Shown here piece by piece: positions 49,261 through 61,200 of a stretch of DNA of 64,000 bases. A model generated the notes under the pieces. That model was not told the origin of the DNA. It searched no databases and saw only the letters and a list, made by a program, of their open reading frames with translations. The DNA is from Cyanophora paradoxa (taxonomy: Eukaryota; Glaucocystophyceae; Cyanophorales; Cyanophoraceae), in NCBI GenBank assembly GCA_004431415.1, contig QPMI01000579.1, positions 124,001-188,000 on the forward strand, read 5' to 3'. The position numbers and the translations under genes are program-made. Position 1 is the stretch's first letter. Each line of letters begins with the position of its first letter.

Positions 49261-49293
<33 letters not shown>

Positions 49294-52200
49294 CGCGATC
49301 AGGAGCTGCATGGCCTTTCCCCGCTCATGATCATACATCCACACCTCCATAGGGTACGTTGGGCTATTCGTCAGCGCATTGTCGGTGCCGCTCGTGTACA
49401 TTGTCGTCGACTTATAGATCGGTGTGGCGGTATTTGAATCGAACACTACGACAAATTGTCCGCCTGCGTACGCCCAGCTTGTCCAGAGGCGAATCTGTGA
49501 GCATGCGATGATCTGAACATCCTTCACAGCAGCTGGCACTTGAAAAAGTACACGCACGGTAATCGCGGAGCCAGGAAGGCGTCGGTGTCCATATGACGCC
49601 ACGATCGGCCCGGACACATTAGCTCCAAAAGCGTGTCGCCCTATTGAGAACGAAAACCCATCGCCCCCTGCTCCAATGTTGAAGGAAGGCCCATTGCCTG
49701 ACGAGCCGCAGCACAGCTTGTACCGCCACGAGGCCTTGAAGAACCGCGGCACGCGTGCCGGCACGAACACCCAAGCTCCGCCCGCCCGCGGCAACGCCGG
49801 CACAAGCTGAAGGTACGGGCCGGTGGCTGCCGAGACCACGCGCGCAGTGCCCGTGAGCGAGGATCCTGACCGGGTGAATCTCCACGCGCTCGTGAAGTTC
49901 TCGGCGAAGACCAGCGAAGTCGGCGCAAACGCGAAGCTGAAGCGCGACGCGAAGCCGCCGAAAGTGGAGACGGACCCGACGAGCGTCCCGTCAGCGATGA
50001 CGCGCAGGTCGCCCGCGTCGACGGCCACCGGAGCACCGCTCCGGCGCAGCTCGAGGGTGCAATTCGCAGCATTAGTGCTTGCAAAACGCTTTGGTGAGCA
50101 AAGAAGCGATGATGTGAAGTCTGGCTCTGCATCCAAATTTTTTGAAAACGAAAATCTCAAATTCTAATTTGACAACGATAATCACCTTCCTTAAGAAGCC
50201 ACGAAGCGATGGTAGAGCCGTTGCCGGCGGATCCGTCGGTCAACGCCACGACGGCGGCTCCGGCAGCCGCGGGCGCTGCAGGGTGCCGGTCCTGGCTCTC
50301 GACTCGGACTAGAGACGCGGGAAGAAAAGACAGCATCAGATGCGTGCAAACTCCACCGCACAATCACGAGAATTTAACACAACAGAAGAGCGCGAACCAG
50401 ACTGGACTACCACCTCGTTCGTGGCTGCCGTAGACGTGCCCGGATCAGACAGCAGAAGGAAGCCCCTGCGAGATGTCGAGCAGGCCGACGCCAGTCCACG
50501 TCAGATGGAGGACGAGCGATTGGCAGACTCATTTCAAGGATCGCACCAGTTCGGCGACGGCGACCAGCCAGTGAAGCGTTGATGGATTGCCCCGTCGGGG
50601 GAAGAAGCATAGGAATCTGGAGTGATGCTAACCCCATCTGCTCGCGCAAGAAATCGATTTCTCGACAGAAATCAGAACAATCGAGCAGCGATGGCGAACC
50701 CATCTCAATCGAATACACAGCATCCGCATCAGCATTTCTATGCAAAAAAGATCGTCAGCTTTCGAATATTCGTCTACTTGAAGCACAAAAAGCAAGCCGC
50801 CGCACGAGTCGCGATGGATCGAGAACTTCACCACGCGCCATCCGCTCGCCGGAACTGGCACCTGGGCGCGGAGTCGAGGACACGATTACGCTCGAAGCCA
50901 ATTCGCGAGGAAGGAGGCGGCGCAGCGCACCGCTCCGTAGTGGTGGTTGTTGATGAGCGTCTGCTGCTTCCAAACGTAAACGTACTTATTCGGCTCGTTG
51001 ATGAAGAAATTGATCCCCACGTCGGAGGCGAAGAAGAGCGTGTGCGCCGAGCTCAGCGATCTCGATTGGAATATCTGATCGTTGACGTCCGCGAAATCCA
51101 CAGGCACGTTCCCGTAAACGAACGCCATCGGCACGGTGGAAATCTTGAATGTGACGGTCGCTGCGTGAACGCTTCAGTTTCCAGGCGCCAGTCCAAGCCA
51201 TGCATGTGCGAGATGCACCTATGAACGTGTCCGGCGAGCCTGCCTGCGGCCGGAACGTGTAGAAGCCGCGGCATGCCGACCCGGACGCGCCCCTCGGGCA
51301 CAGCGTCAGGTTCTGGTCCGCCGCCACCGCCGAGCCCGCCATCGACTCCCCGCGGGCGTACTGCCAAGGCCCGCCCCGCGAGAAGTTGCGCTCGAAGACC
51401 AACCGAGGTTCCCCCAGCGACACGTTGAACGAGACGGTCCCCGCTCCGCCCCACCGAGGGAGAAGGGGCGACGGCACGCCCGCGAGCATACCGGCCGCCT
51501 GCACCGACATGAATGCAGGCGACCCAAGCGATGGGGCCCCCTCCAGGCGCAGCGTCGCGTTGCAAGAGAAGCTCGTTCCAGCCGCGGGGCCGGCTGGCCC
51601 CCAGGATGCGATGTCGAGGCCCGCGCCGCAGCTCAGCGAGGACGTCGCATCGGCGCCTGTTGGAGCGCGGAGCTGTGCATAAGCAACGATCGGCAAGCGC
51701 GCGGCGGACGCGCACCGCCGACGACGATGCGGTTGGATGAGACGGCCGCCGGGAGCCGCACAGTCAGGGTCCCGTTGCGCAGCACGGAGTCTCTCAGGCT
51801 CGCGTCGTACTCCTCGACCATCAGGTCGGTAATCAACGTCTCTTCCGGGTACGAAGCCACCGTGTCGGCGTAGAGCTGTCCCCAAGACACTCAGCGAGTC
51901 CAGTCGCACATGAGCCACTTCGAAGGTAGCGCGAACGCTCACCCGGAACGTCCAGCCAGGCGCGGGGTCCCAGGTGGTGCGGTCCGTGATCAGGACGTCC
52001 TCGAGCGTCGTCTCGCCATCAACCACGACGGACACGACGACGCTGCCCGCAGCCGCGCCGGGCCGGACGTGCACTGCCGCCGAGCGCCACACGCCTGCAG
52101 CCACAATGAGCATGCCAGCGTGGAAAAAACTCGAGCCACGATCAAGGCGGGTGTCCGCGGGCGCCCGCTATCGTACACGCATGCGCACCACCGGCAGCAC

Positions 52201-55200
52201 CGGACGCGATGCTGCTCGTCGCAGTTCCGCCTTGTGCGTGCCGCGTCGTCGGATGCCATATCGACAAATAGCCGTATTTATAGCCTGCAAGCGCGCGATG
52301 ATCATCATGGCATGAGTTGAAAACTAATCGAATCTCAACACAGGGCGGGTCGGCGAGATCGCCGTGAGTGCTTTCTGGCGTGTTCCCGCGCTTCTAAATA
52401 CGTAGCATTTCAAGTACAGGGCGCACCCACGTAAGTTGCGAAATGAACTGCGCAATTATGCACGTTGGTCGCAGCCATGGAACACATGATTATTGCAGCG
52501 GATCGAGACGGGTTCGCGGCCAGCTACAGCCTGTGCGCACCGGACAATCGATCGCCCTGCATGGCGAGACAGCCAAGAGCTCCGGTGCAGTACGGAGCGG
52601 ACGACGCTGTCGGCCCGTTGAACGTGTCGTTGATACGCCGCGCTGTGCCGTACGCGAACGTGAACCCGGTCCCCCCGTCTGGTTGGCGGCCCGCGTCAGA
52701 TTCAGCAGCGGCGCACGGCGCGAGTGCACACTCGTGAGGGAGTTGATGGACATGAAGCGAAAGCTCGCAGTGAAGAAGCGCGGCGGCGGCCCTGCCGGCT
52801 CGAAGACGAACATGCCCTCGCTCGGCGCGCCGCGCACGAGCCGAAGCGCGCCGTCTTCGGGCGACAGGGCGGCGGAACCCGTGATCGACCACCTGCGAGT
52901 TGAAGGAAGAGCTCAATAAGCTCAATGTGCAGGCTCTCGTATCTGCGACGAGCCCATCAGCACACACCGGTACGAGGTGGGAGGGCCCGCGGTGGTGTTG
53001 AAGCTCTCCTTGAAGACCACGAATCCGTAGGGGCCGCGCTCGAAGGCAACAGAGAAGTCGAAGCTCGGCGAGGCTGCTACACGAGCGAGGTCCTGCACAA
53101 CGCGTCCGCGGAGCCCTCCCGAGAGCTCCGCCGTGAACGGCAGCAGGACGGGATCGAAATGGATGCTGTTGCTCGCCAGCCGCGTCTCCAGCCGGCAGGT
53201 CGCCACAGCTGCCTCTCTGATGGCGGGGAGTGGAAGAACTGCAGGAGTGCACTGCAGCGTGCTCGAGGCGTCCGGAGGGCGCACAACCCAGAGCGGGTAC
53301 GGCGTGCTCTGCACTTGCGTTCCGGACGCGGCGTGGCTGTAGAACAGGGTCACGCTCCCGCTGGTGATGGATGCGGCCGCGGTGAAGTTGAACCGATACT
53401 CGCTGATGATCTGGGACCCCAAGCCTGACGCGAACGGGACGAAGGCCCCAATGGAGCCCAGGCCCGCGGAAGAGAGGCTCGCATTGACGGTGCCGAGCGG
53501 AGCAAAGATCGGCGTCCCCTGCCGGGCCGGCCGGGCCGAGCACAAGACGCTTGCGTTCACCTGCACGGCAATCTTTGCGCAGTGCACGACGACCTCCGTA
53601 GGCAGGTCTGCCGGCCGATTAATATTCCAGTGCGAGAAGGATGCACGCAACGGGCCCGACAAACAGGGGTATGCACCAGAAACGATGAAGCTCGTGGAGA
53701 GGGCCACAGCTGCGCCGCGCATCATTGTGACGGTCACGCGCCCTGTCTGCGCGATCGACGGCACGACTGGCGCAAAGGTCGCATTTGAGTACGCCATCCC
53801 GAATTCGTCCCCGCTCGTGAAAACGACGTTCGCAACCAAGGAACCAACTTGCAGGCCCTCCGCCGGGATCGTCACCCTTGCCTCCGCATAGACATTTGCG
53901 GGAGTAACGTCGACAAATATCGGCCCGCCCGCCTTCTTTGCGGCATATGTGCACACCACGGCTTCCGCAATCCTCGCCTGCTGCGGGCACAGCAGCTGCG
54001 ACGTAACTGTCGCGGGTCGCGGGGTAGCCGCGTCATCCGGCGTGTCTGCACTCGCGGTTAGGCAGATCCTTTCAGATATGCAACGGTCCGATGGTCACGC
54101 GCGCTGTTCACTCACCAGGGTAAAGGAAGACGCCGATGGCAGCTCCGGCGGGCCAGCCCGCCACCCCGAACCGCAGGCTCGGGTAGTTCTCCGGCAAAGT
54201 GTAGTGCATGCCTGCGCATTGACCATCGACTTCCGGATCTCCAGGGATCACGATCGTCTGCACGACCGCGTCAGCTCCCCGGCCCGTGAGAAACGCAGCA
54301 AGCATTGCGCTCACCTGGTTCGCATTCGTCCTATTTATCAGGTAGACCGGAGGTGTTCCAGCAATCGTATGATGCTTCCAGGATGTGTGGATTGCGAACG
54401 GCGTGCCCCGCAGATCAAGGTTCAGGATGCCGTCGGTATCGCAAGGTCCACCCCACGCTGGATAGTAGGCGTTGGACCCGGTAACAGCGCTGACGAAATC
54501 CATGGCGTTGACAGCAAAAGTGGGTCCGAGAGCTGTTGCGGGGTAGTCAAATCGCAGTCCCCAGAAATAATACCGGTAGGTGCCGCTGTAGATGTTGGCA
54601 TAGTTTGATACCCCATACGCTCCGCCCATTGGGAGAGCAAGGAAGTCGTTCGTCGAAAAATAAAAGAAGCGGTGTTGAACGTACTCGCCCGTCTCCTGCG
54701 CGACGGCACGATGGCGTGAGATAATCCAATGCAAAATCCATTGCCAGAAGCTCGAGGCAACGAGAGTACCGAGTTCCTGAAAGCGTACATGCGCGCAGTG
54801 CCTGCTCGGAGAAATCGTGAGCGAACGGACGCGGGCACGAATTCCGATGATATCCCCTTGACGTCTCACCCGTGACATTCACGAGAACAGAAGCTATTAC
54901 GCCCACGGAAGCAAATGAAGCGGTAAGCGGGGCTGTTCTCAGAGCATCCGCGATTGACGCCGGCGATCCGACGAACGTGTACGTGACCTCGAAAACGAAG
55001 CTCGACCCCGAGGCCGCCATCAAAGAGCGATCAACGACCGCCGTCAGTTTCGTCGCCAACATGCCAGGGTGGCTGAGCGTGACGTTCGACGCGAGCACCG
55101 AGACGGGCTCCTCGCGCCACCGCGTGGTCAGGTTACACCTGATTGCACGGCCATCATCGTGAGCGACAAAAGCACGAATAACGACTCTGCAGACTGCAGA

Positions 55201-58200
55201 CGTCAGCGCACCTCAGGGTTTCGCCGGTGGTCACTAAGAAGAAGTTCCGGCCGGTCTGTGGTGCGCACTGCGCAGGCGCACATGGTCATAGCCGAGCACG
55301 CGGAATCGATCATCAGCCGCACGCGTGCGAGCGCAAAGTTCATTATATTAACACGGACCTGCATTATGCTTGTCGAATCCGGCTCGCCAAGAACGACGAG
55401 GGCGCGGGGCTGAACCAGAGTCCGCTCGACAGAGACGGTGCTCCCGCTCGAACTCGTAAGCACGAATGTGCCTCGCAGCACCAGGTCCCATTTGCTCTGC
55501 TCGCAAGACGCTCGTCTTAAAAACAGCACTTGGAATGCACATGCTGCTACCAGAGAGCGACTGCAGCTGCAGCTAAAATACGCACCGGCAAAAGCTCGCG
55601 TCCCGTCGCATTGAGAGGGAAAGAAAAGGAGTTGCTTGCTGTGGTGATAGGACCCGCCTGGAGCCGGACGATGCCAGTCGTGTTCGCCACAGATACATTG
55701 AAGATGCCACTCGCGCTCCCTTCCAACGTGGCCCCTGAGCCGACATGATTAGACAATTATCCTCAAGTGCAGGAGCTGGATGTTCCGTCATCACTGCACA
55801 GCATTCGCACCTCGGACTGTCGCGATGAGAGCTGCTGGGAGGGAGACGTACGACAGGCGCGGGATTGAGAGCTCTGCCGACACCGTCCAGATTGAAATGG
55901 CCGCGCTTGTCACGACGGCAGCCGGGATGGCGTCCGGGTCGCTGAAAGCGGCTGCCACATCGCAGCTGGTCGGCGAGCCCGTGGCGTTGAGCGTGAATCG
56001 CAGCTCCGGGAGACCGCTCGTGCCATTCACAACGACGATGTGTCCGGCAGCAATCGATCCCGCCACGCAGGACGTAATTTGCACTGAGAGCAGGGCCGGA
56101 GGCACGAAAGTGCGGATTCCGCTCTTCGAAGGCACGATGGTGCAATCGACAGTGGAGTTGACCGCAATCAGGTCACTCCCGCAGGAAGCATTGACAGCGT
56201 CCGGCACATCTGCACGAAAGGTCGGCGAGCGGCATATAAAAATACCAACAGCGAAGTATCGCGATCCAGACCCGAGACAGCGATGACCGACGTGTTCGCG
56301 ATGGGTGAGCCTCGATAAAGGGCTACAAGCCGGCCGCTCCCCAACGGCGCGAAGACTGGTGCGGACCCGCGTGCGCGCGGTAAATGAGCAAGAAATCCAG
56401 ATATACAAAGGCTGCAGCGCCAGCTTAAGCGCACCCGGCTCTGTTGCCGAAATCTGCACGTCGGAAATCCCCGCCTCGGTTGCGTACCCGTACCCGGCGT
56501 TGGATCCAAAAAAGGCGAACGCCCTGTGCGGCGCGGTGAGTAGGCATTGAAATTGAGTGAATGGCGGCAACGGAGTTCAACGGAGGTTTCACCAGTCAGG
56601 CCGAGGGCTCCACCGCGGGATCGAAATGCTCGGGACCACAATGCGTCCCCGCCACGTCACCCTCAGCGATGCTCCCGCGGGATTCGCTCTATCAGGAGAG
56701 ACCTCAACCTGGCAGGGGGGCATAATCAAACACTGTGAGGACTGTTTCCCCGCCCAGGAGCGCCACACCTCCATGGAATACATCGGGTCATTCGTCAGAG
56801 CGTTGTCCGTTGCAGACGTGTAGAGACCGGCGGACTGGTAATGGACGATGTTGCCGAGGTCATCGTATACATGGACGTAATGCTGTCCCGCTCGCGCCCA
56901 CAGCGTGTAGAGGCGGACCTAGACGCCGACATCAATGTCGTACCTCACAACGCCCGCACCGCACACAGCCGATAATGGTTCGAACGAAGCCCATCATAAC
57001 GCACCGTGAGCCCTGCATTTCGCGAGCGAATGTGCCCTTTTCCGTCGTTGGCGAGAACCGAATCCGGCGCCGTCACGTTCCACCCTAGAGGAAACGCGCC
57101 GATGGAGAACGCGAATCCATCAGACGAGTATCCGACGGAGAAGCTCGGCCCGGTGCCGGTCTTGCCGCAGCACAGCTTGTACCGCCACGAGGCCCTGAAG
57201 AACCGCGGCACGCGTGCTGGCGCAAACACCCACGCCCCGCCTGCCCGCGGTAACGCCGGCACAAGCTGAAGGTACGGGCCGGTGGCTGCCGAGACCACGC
57301 GCGCAGTGCCCGTGAGCGAGGATCCTGACCGGGCGAAGCTCCACGCGCTCGTGAAGTTCTCGGCAAAGACCAGCGAGGTCGGCGCAAACGCGAAGCTGAA
57401 GCGCGACGCGAAGCCGCCGAAAGCGGAGACGGACCCGACGAGCGTCCCATCGGCGATGACGCGCAGGTCGCCCGCGTCGACGGCCACTGGAGCACCGCTC
57501 CGGCGCAGCTCGAGGGTGCAGTTGTTCGCAGAGATGTCACTGCTGGAGGCCAGCAGCCGTCTGAGGGGACAGTGCAGTCGCGATGACAAGTCCGGCGCTG
57601 CGCAGTCGGAGCACACGCGCGCGCTTTCGTCAGCCGCAAGGTGCGCTTTCGAAACCCAAGCGCGCATCAGGCACCTCCATCGAGCCTTACGGCGGCAATG
57701 GTAGAGCCGTTGCCGGCGGATCCGTCGGTCAGCGCCACGACGGCGGCTCCGGCAGCCGCGGGCGCTGCAGGGTGCCGGTCCTGGCTCTCGACTCGGACTG
57801 GCAACGGAAGAATAAAAAGAATCAGATGCACGCAAACTCCACCACACAATCGCGAGAATTTAACACAACAGAAGAGCGCGAACCAGACTGGACTACCACC
57901 TCGTTCGTGGCTGCCGTAGACGTGCCCGGATCAGACAGCAGAAGGAAGCCCCTGCGAGATGTCGAGCAGGCCGACGCCAGTCCACGTCAGATGGAGGACG
58001 AGCGATTGGCAGACTCATTTCAAGGATCGCACCAGTTCGGCGACGGCGACCAGCCAGTGAAGCGTTGATGGATCGCCCCGTCGGCTCCAGCATAGGAATC
58101 TGGAGTGATGCTAACCCCATCTGCTCGCGCAAGAAATCGATTTCTCGACAGAAATCAGAACGATCGAGCAGCGATGGCGAACCCATCTCAATCGAATACA

Positions 58201-61200
58201 CAGCATCCGCATCAGCATTTCTATGCAAAAAAGATCGTCAGCTTTCGAATATTCGTCTACTTGAAGCACAAAAAGCAAGCCGCCGCACGAGTCGCGATGG
58301 ATCGAGAACTTCACCACGCGCCATCCGCTCGCCGGAACTGGCACCTGGGCGCGGAGTCGAGGACACGATTACGCTCGAAGCCAATTCGCGAGGAAGGAGG
58401 CGGCGCACCGCTCCGTAGTGGTGGTTGTTGATGAGCGTCTGCTGCTTCCAAACGTACACGTACTTATTCGGCTCGTTGATGAAGAAATTGATCCCCACGT
58501 CGGAAGCGAAGAAGAGCGTGTGCGCCGAGCTCAGCGATCTCGATTGGAATATCTGATCGTTGACGTCCGCGAAATCCACAGGCACGTTCCCGTAAACGAA
58601 CGCCATCGGCACGGTGGAAATCTTGAATGTGACGGTCGCTGCGTGAACGCTTCAGTTTCCAGGCGCCAGTCCAAGCCATGCATGTGCGAGATGCACCTAT
58701 GAACGTGTCCGGCGAGCCTGCCTGCGGCCGGAACGTGTAGAAGCCGCGGCATGCCGACCCGGACGCGCCCCTCGGGCACAGCGTCAGGTTCTGGCCCGCC
58801 GCCACCGCCGAGCCCGCCATCGACTCCCCACGGGAGTACTGCCAAGGCCCGCCCCGCGAGAAGTTGCGCTCGAAGACCAACCGAGGCTCCCCCAGCGACA
58901 CGTTGAACGAGACGGTCCCCGCTCCGCCCGACCGAGGGAGAAGGGGCGACGGCACGCCCGCGAGCATACCGGCCGCCTGCACCGACATGAATGCAGGCGA
59001 CCCAAGCGATGGGGCCCCCTCCAGGCGCAGCGTCGCGTTGCAAGAGAAGCTCGTTCCAGCCGCGGGGCCGGCCGGCCCCCAGGATGCGATGTCGAGGCCC
59101 GCGCCGCAGCTCAGCGACGACGTCGCATCGGCGCCTGTTAGAACGCGGAGCTGTGCATAAGCAACGATCGGCAAGCGCGCGGCGGACGCGCACCGCCGAT
59201 GACGATGCGGTTGGATGAGACGGCCGCCGGGAGCCGCACAGTCAGGGTCCCGTTGCGCAGCACGGAGTCTCTCAGGCTCGCGTCGTACTCCTCGACCATC
59301 AGGTCGGTAATCAACGTCTCTTCCGGGTACGAAGCCACCGTGTCGGCGTAGAGCTGTCCCCAAGACACTCAGCGAGTCCAGTCGCACATGAGCCACTTCG
59401 AAGGTAGCGCGAACGCTCACCCGGAACGTCCAGCCAGGCGCGGGGTCCCAGGTGGTGCGGTCCGTGATCAGGACGTCCTCGAGCGTCGTCTCGCCATCAA
59501 CCACGACGGACACGACGACGCTGCCCGCAGCCGCGCCGGGCCGGACGTGCACTGCCGCCGAGCGCCACACGCCTGCAGCCACAATGAGCATGCCAGCGTG
59601 GAAAAAACTCGAGCCACGATCAAGGCGGGTGTCCGCGGGCGCCCGCTATCGTACACGCATGCGCACCACCGGCAGCACCGGACGCGATGCTGCTCGTCGC
59701 AGTTCCGCCTTGCGCGTGCCGCGTCGTCGGATGCCATATCGACAAATAGCCGTATTTATAGCCTGCAAGCGCGCGATGATCATCATGGCATGAGTTGAAA
59801 ACTAATCGAATCTCAACACAGGGCGGGTCGGCGAGATCGCCGTGAGTGCTTTCTGGCGTGTTCCCGCGCTTCTAAATACGTAGCATTTCAAGTACAGGGC
59901 GCACCCACGTAAGTTGCGAAATGAACTGCGCAATTATGCACGTTGGTCGCAGCCATGGAACACATGATTATTGCAGCGGATCGAGACGGGTTCGCGGCCA
60001 GCTACAGCCTGTGCGCACCGGACAATCGATCGCCCTGCATGGCGAGACAGCCAAGAGCTCCGGTGCAGTACGGAGCGGACGACGCTGTCGGCCCGTTGAA
60101 CGTGTCGTTGATACGCCGCGCTGTGCCGTACGCGAACGTGAACCCGGTCCCCCCGTCTGGTTGGCGGCCCGCGTCAGATTCAGCAGCGGCGCACGGCGCG
60201 AGTGCACACTCGTGAGGGAGTTGATGGACATGAAGCGAAAGCTCGCAGTGAAGAAGCGCGGCGGCGGCCCTGCCGGCTCGAAGACGAACATGCCCTCGCT
60301 CGGCGCGCCGCGCACGAGCCGAAGCGCGCCGTCTTCGGGCGACAGGGCGGCGGAACCCGTGATCGACCACCTGCGAGTTGAAGGAAGAGCTCAATAAGCT
60401 CAATGTGCAGGCTCTCGTATCTGCGACGAGCCCATCAGCACACACCGGTACGAGGTGGGAGGGCCCGCGGTGGTGTTGAAGCTCTCCTTGAAGACCACGA
60501 ATCCGTAGGGGCCGCGCTCGAAGGCAACAGAGAAGTCGAAGCTCGGCGAGGCTGCTACACGAGCGAGGTCCTGCACAACGCGTCCGCGGAGCCCTCCCGA
60601 GAGCTCCGCCGTGAACGGCAGCAGGACGGGATCGAAATGGATGCTGTTGCTCGCCAGCCGCGTCTCCAGCCGGCAGGTCGCCACAGCTGCCTCTCTGATG
60701 GCGGGGAGTGGAAGAACTGCAGGAGTGCACTGCAGCGTGCTCGAGGCGTCCGGAGGGCGCACAACCCAGAGCGGGTACGGCGTGCTCTGCACTTGCGTTC
60801 CGGACGCGGCGTGGCTGTAGAACAGGGTCACGCTCCCGCTGGTGATGGATGCGGCCGCGGTGAAGTTGAACCGATACTCGCTGATGATCTGGGACCCCAA
60901 GCCTGACGCGAACGGGACGAAGGCCCCAATGGAGCCCAGGCCCGCGGAAGAGAGGCTCGCATTGACGGTGCCGAGCGGAGCAAAGATCGGCGTCCCCTGC
61001 CGGGCCGGCCGGGCCGAGCACAAGACGCTTGCGTTCACCTGCACGGCAATCTTTGCGCAGTGCACGACGACCTCCGTAGGCAGGTCTGTCGGCGATTGCA
61101 GTGTGAGGTGGCTGTGCCCAACGAGCCCGACAAACAGGGGTATGCACCAGAAACGATGAAGCTCGTGGAGAGGGCCACAGCTGCGCCGCGCATCATTGTG

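Noticed and set aside
50622-58702. Plus-strand open frames repeated in the two 7.47-kb duplicates
   Set aside because: They are duplicated only because the underlying minus-strand gene is duplicated, and they show no recognisable protein features.
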